A stretch of 39,454 nt of DNA. Source: Sphingobium sp. AS12 (GTDB lineage Bacteria; Pseudomonadota; Alphaproteobacteria; Sphingomonadales; Sphingomonadaceae). The translations under genes were made by a program, and so were the position numbers. The DNA is taken from assembly GCF_019097845.1 (NCBI RefSeq), contig NZ_JAHRGM010000026.1, positions 1-39,454 of the forward strand, written 5' to 3'. The notes beneath the pieces are model-generated. The model made no database searches. It was not told the origin of the DNA and saw only the letters and a list, made by a program, of their open reading frames with translations. Shown piece by piece: positions 37,850-39,454 of the stretch (positions are counted from its first letter, which is position 1; every line of letters starts with the position of its first letter).

Positions 37850-39163
37850 ATGGGAAAAAGTGCAGCAAAATCAATAAGTGAGGCACTCCAGTCCTTCGGG
37901 AGTTTGGGTGCTGTCGATGGCCACCTGGTCCCCAGAAATGCCAATATTTCCGGGACTTTGCCCGACAGTTTTGGTACGTCTGATGGCCATATGGTCCCCA
38001 AGCGGCTCTTGCCCGGGAACCGGGCCTATCTCGATGGTAATCTGGTTCGCCGGAAGCTCCCTTCTGCGCTCGCCGATTACGACATCTGGGATACCGAACT
38101 CGCAGGCTTCGGAATGCGCGTTCGCCTTTCTGGCAAGCGCTACTGGTTTGTCCGCCTTCGCCAGCGTGGGCGGCATCGCAGGGTGTCGCTTGGCCGGGTT
38201 GATGAGGTTGAAGCCCTGACAGCGCGAGGAGAGGCGCGGAAGCTGCTGGCCGAAGTGGCACTCGACGGATTGCCCCGGCGCGTCGCCGCAAAAATCGCAC
38301 CGATCCTGTCGGATTATGCCGACGAATTCTGGACAGATTACTCCAGCCACTGGAAGCCAAGTACGCAGAAGCGCAATCAGAGCGCCCTGAAGCTCGACAT
38401 CCTGCCCGTGTTCGGGTCGATGCGGCTTGATCTAATTGGTCGCGCCGAAATCACGCGCTGGCGTGACAGTTACGCAAACGGCCGCGAATCCAAATATAAT
38501 CGGGCGGTTCCGGTCCTTGGTGCGATGTTCAAATATGCAGAGCAGCTGGGGTACACGCGCAAGGGCTCAAACCCTTGCCGGGGGATGCCCGGCTTCAAGC
38601 CAAACAAGAAGGAGCGCTTTCTAAGCCCGCAGGAATTCCGCCGGATCGCCCGGCAGCTCGACGCCGAAGAAGCTGAACGTCCGATCCTTGTCGCCATCGT
38701 GAGGCTGCTGATTTTTACCGGCGCGCGGATAAGCGAAATCCGCGACCTCGAATGGGACTGGGTGCAACTGCCCCGGTTGATGTTGCCCGACAGCAAGACC
38801 GGGGCGAAGACCATCTGGCTCAATAGTCAGGCTCTTCGCATCTTCGAGAGAATTCCGCGAGAGGAGGGTGTCGTCTTCGTCTTTCCGAACAAAACCGGAG
38901 AGCGACCGATGGCGCTCGAACCGTGGTGGTATGCGTTTCGCCGCCGATGCGCGTTGCCCGACATACGGGTCCATGATCTTCGCCACAGCTTCGCGTCCGT
39001 TGCCATTCGCGAGAAGGTCCCGCTAGCCACTGTTGGGCGCTTGCTGGGCCACGCCCTGCCTGAGACGACCGCCCGCTATGCACATTTGGCGGACGACACG
39101 ATCGCCGACGCCGCTCAGCGAGTGTCCGGCGGTCTCGCTGACACCTTGGGGCTGACGGTATGA
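37850..39163 (+). CDS. Tyrosine-recombinase integrase
   Basis: Site-specific recombinase of up to 437 residues. Catalytic residues are readable with this start: Arg293 (GARISEIRDLEW), a Lys in DSKTGAK (317 or 320), His375-x-x-Arg378 (HDLRHS), His401 (LGHALPETT) and the nucleophile Tyr410 (TARYAHL). The N-terminus after residue 70 looks like the DUF4102/arm-type domain (FGMRVRLSGKRYWFVRLRQRGR). The start is uncertain: ATG 37850 has no Shine-Dalgarno; ATG 37991 is also in frame and would leave the direct repeats at 37901-38000 outside the protein. It reads away from the truncated MFS gene, as expected for an integrase at the end of an inserted element. Confidence 0.9.
   Translation: MGKSAAKSISEALQSFGSLGAVDGHLVPRNANISGTLPDSFGTSDGHMVPKRLLPGNRAYLDGNLVRRKLPSALADYDIWDTELAGFGMRVRLSGKRYWFVRLRQRGRHRRVSLGRVDEVEALTARGEARKLLAEVALDGLPRRVAAKIAPILSDYADEFWTDYSSHWKPSTQKRNQSALKLDILPVFGSMRLDLIGRAEITRWRDSYANGRESKYNRAVPVLGAMFKYAEQLGYTRKGSNPCRGMPGFKPNKKERFLSPQEFRRIARQLDAEEAERPILVAIVRLLIFTGARISEIRDLEWDWVQLPRLMLPDSKTGAKTIWLNSQALRIFERIPREEGVVFVFPNKTGERPMALEPWWYAFRRRCALPDIRVHDLRHSFASVAIREKVPLATVGRLLGHALPETTARYAHLADDTIADAAQRVSGGLADTLGLTV
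37901..38000. repeat. Imperfect 34-bp direct repeats at integrase 5-prime end
   Basis: Copies at 37901-37934 and 37967-38000 share 26 of 34 bases, offset by 66 bp. Both end with TGGTCCCCA and carry the core GATGGCCA. They could be recombinase binding sites (arm-type or attL-like), or the trace of a duplicated integration. They lie within the longest integrase frame, which suggests the true start may be later. Confidence 0.6.
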
Positions 39164-39342
39164 CCAGCCTCTCCCTCAAGCAGATCGTCGAAAAGGCACT
39201 GGCCGAAATCGGCGTCAGCCCCAAGTGGGCGCAAAAGCCCAAAGGCAAGGCGCGAACGACGACTTGGATCGCCGTTGAAAACGGATTTGGCATTCGCCAC
39301 TACGCCAGCGGGCGGCATGTCTACATTTGTAGAGGGCGGTGA
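39160..39342 (+). CDS. Small hypothetical protein coupled to integrase
   Basis: 60 residues, not recognised. ATG 39160 overlaps the integrase stop by ATGA. The protein is basic, with an N-terminal amphipathic helix (SLKQIVEKALAEIGV) and a Lys/Arg-rich middle (QKPKGKARTTTW), ending in a beta-like segment IRHYASGRHVYICRGR. Its coupling to the integrase suggests a recombination directionality factor or a small DNA-binding companion, but that is position-based only. Confidence 0.55.
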   Translation: MTSLSLKQIVEKALAEIGVSPKWAQKPKGKARTTTWIAVENGFGIRHYASGRHVYICRGR

Positions 39343-39454
39343 CAAACCAGGCCAATGGAACGCCAGCGATTTGCTGAGCGTGGCGGTTTAAAAACCAGCC
39401 ATTGGATAGGTTGCTCCTTTTAAGGGGGGTGGCCGGGGATGTTTGCCGTGGAGA
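39343..39454. other. Right edge, no gene seen
   Basis: The last 112 bp hold no ORF of note. A poly-purine rise (AAGGGGGGTGGCCGGGG) lies near the end. Presumably this is intergenic DNA of the mobile element. Confidence 0.4.

Overview
The window looks like chromosomal DNA of a sphingomonad alphaproteobacterium (Sphingobium, Novosphingobium or Sphingomonas type). This rests on gene content: a lignostilbene-dioxygenase-like enzyme, a LigM/DesA-type tetrahydrofolate-dependent O-demethylase next to C1-folate genes, two TonB-dependent receptors, a hydroxycinnamoyl-CoA hydratase-lyase, and GC-rich coding sequence with many GTG starts and ATGA/GTGA overlaps. All protein calls come from reading translations and recalling family motifs; no database search was run.

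Layout. (1) 190-6340, minus strand: a czcCBA heavy-metal RND efflux operon led by a small His-rich membrane protein. (2) 6604-16398: a carbohydrate-acid locus. It has kdgD (5-dehydro-4-deoxyglucarate dehydratase), a LysR regulator and an exported type-B carboxylesterase on the plus strand. Convergent to these are a GudP/GarP-like aldarate transporter and a 609-residue Tat-signal protein of unknown function. A large TonB receptor ending in a strong terminator closes it. (3) 16474-29424: an aromatic (probably lignin-derived phenylpropanoid or stilbene) locus. It holds a second TonB receptor, a lignostilbene-dioxygenase-like enzyme, a GMC oxidoreductase, a PQQ/haem alcohol dehydrogenase lipoprotein, an NmrA-like protein, a SnoaL-like protein, a flavoprotein/cytochrome c/Tat-protein operon of the vanillyl-alcohol oxidase / 4-cresol dehydrogenase type, and a feruloyl-CoA hydratase-lyase-like enzyme. 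(4) 29539-31829: MetE-C-like protein, SnoaL-like protein and IclR regulator. (5) 31987-37245: methoxy-group handling: O-demethylase plus alpha/beta hydrolase, divergent from metF-purU-folD-folB. (6) 37300-39454: the left edge of an integrated element: an MFS transporter gene cut off by a tyrosine-recombinase integrase and a small companion ORF.

How the parts fit. Lignin-type methoxyphenols or dimers could enter by the TonB receptor, be oxidised on the side chain by periplasmic dehydrogenases (flavocytochrome, PQQ-ADH) and GMC enzyme, and be cleaved by the dioxygenase or the CoA-dependent lyase to vanillin-type aldehydes. Methoxyl carbon would be moved to tetrahydrofolate by the demethylase and oxidised through MetF, FolD and PurU to formate, or used by the MetE-like protein. 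No aryl-CoA ligase, vanillin dehydrogenase or ring-cleavage gene is in the window.

The most interesting signal is non-coding: a 12-bp element, TAACGATCGTTA or TAACGAATGTTA, occurs in four promoter regions of section 3 (19067, 20583, 25268, 28400), each time inside or against a recognisable -35/-10 pair. It looks like the operator of one regulon whose regulator is not identifiable here.
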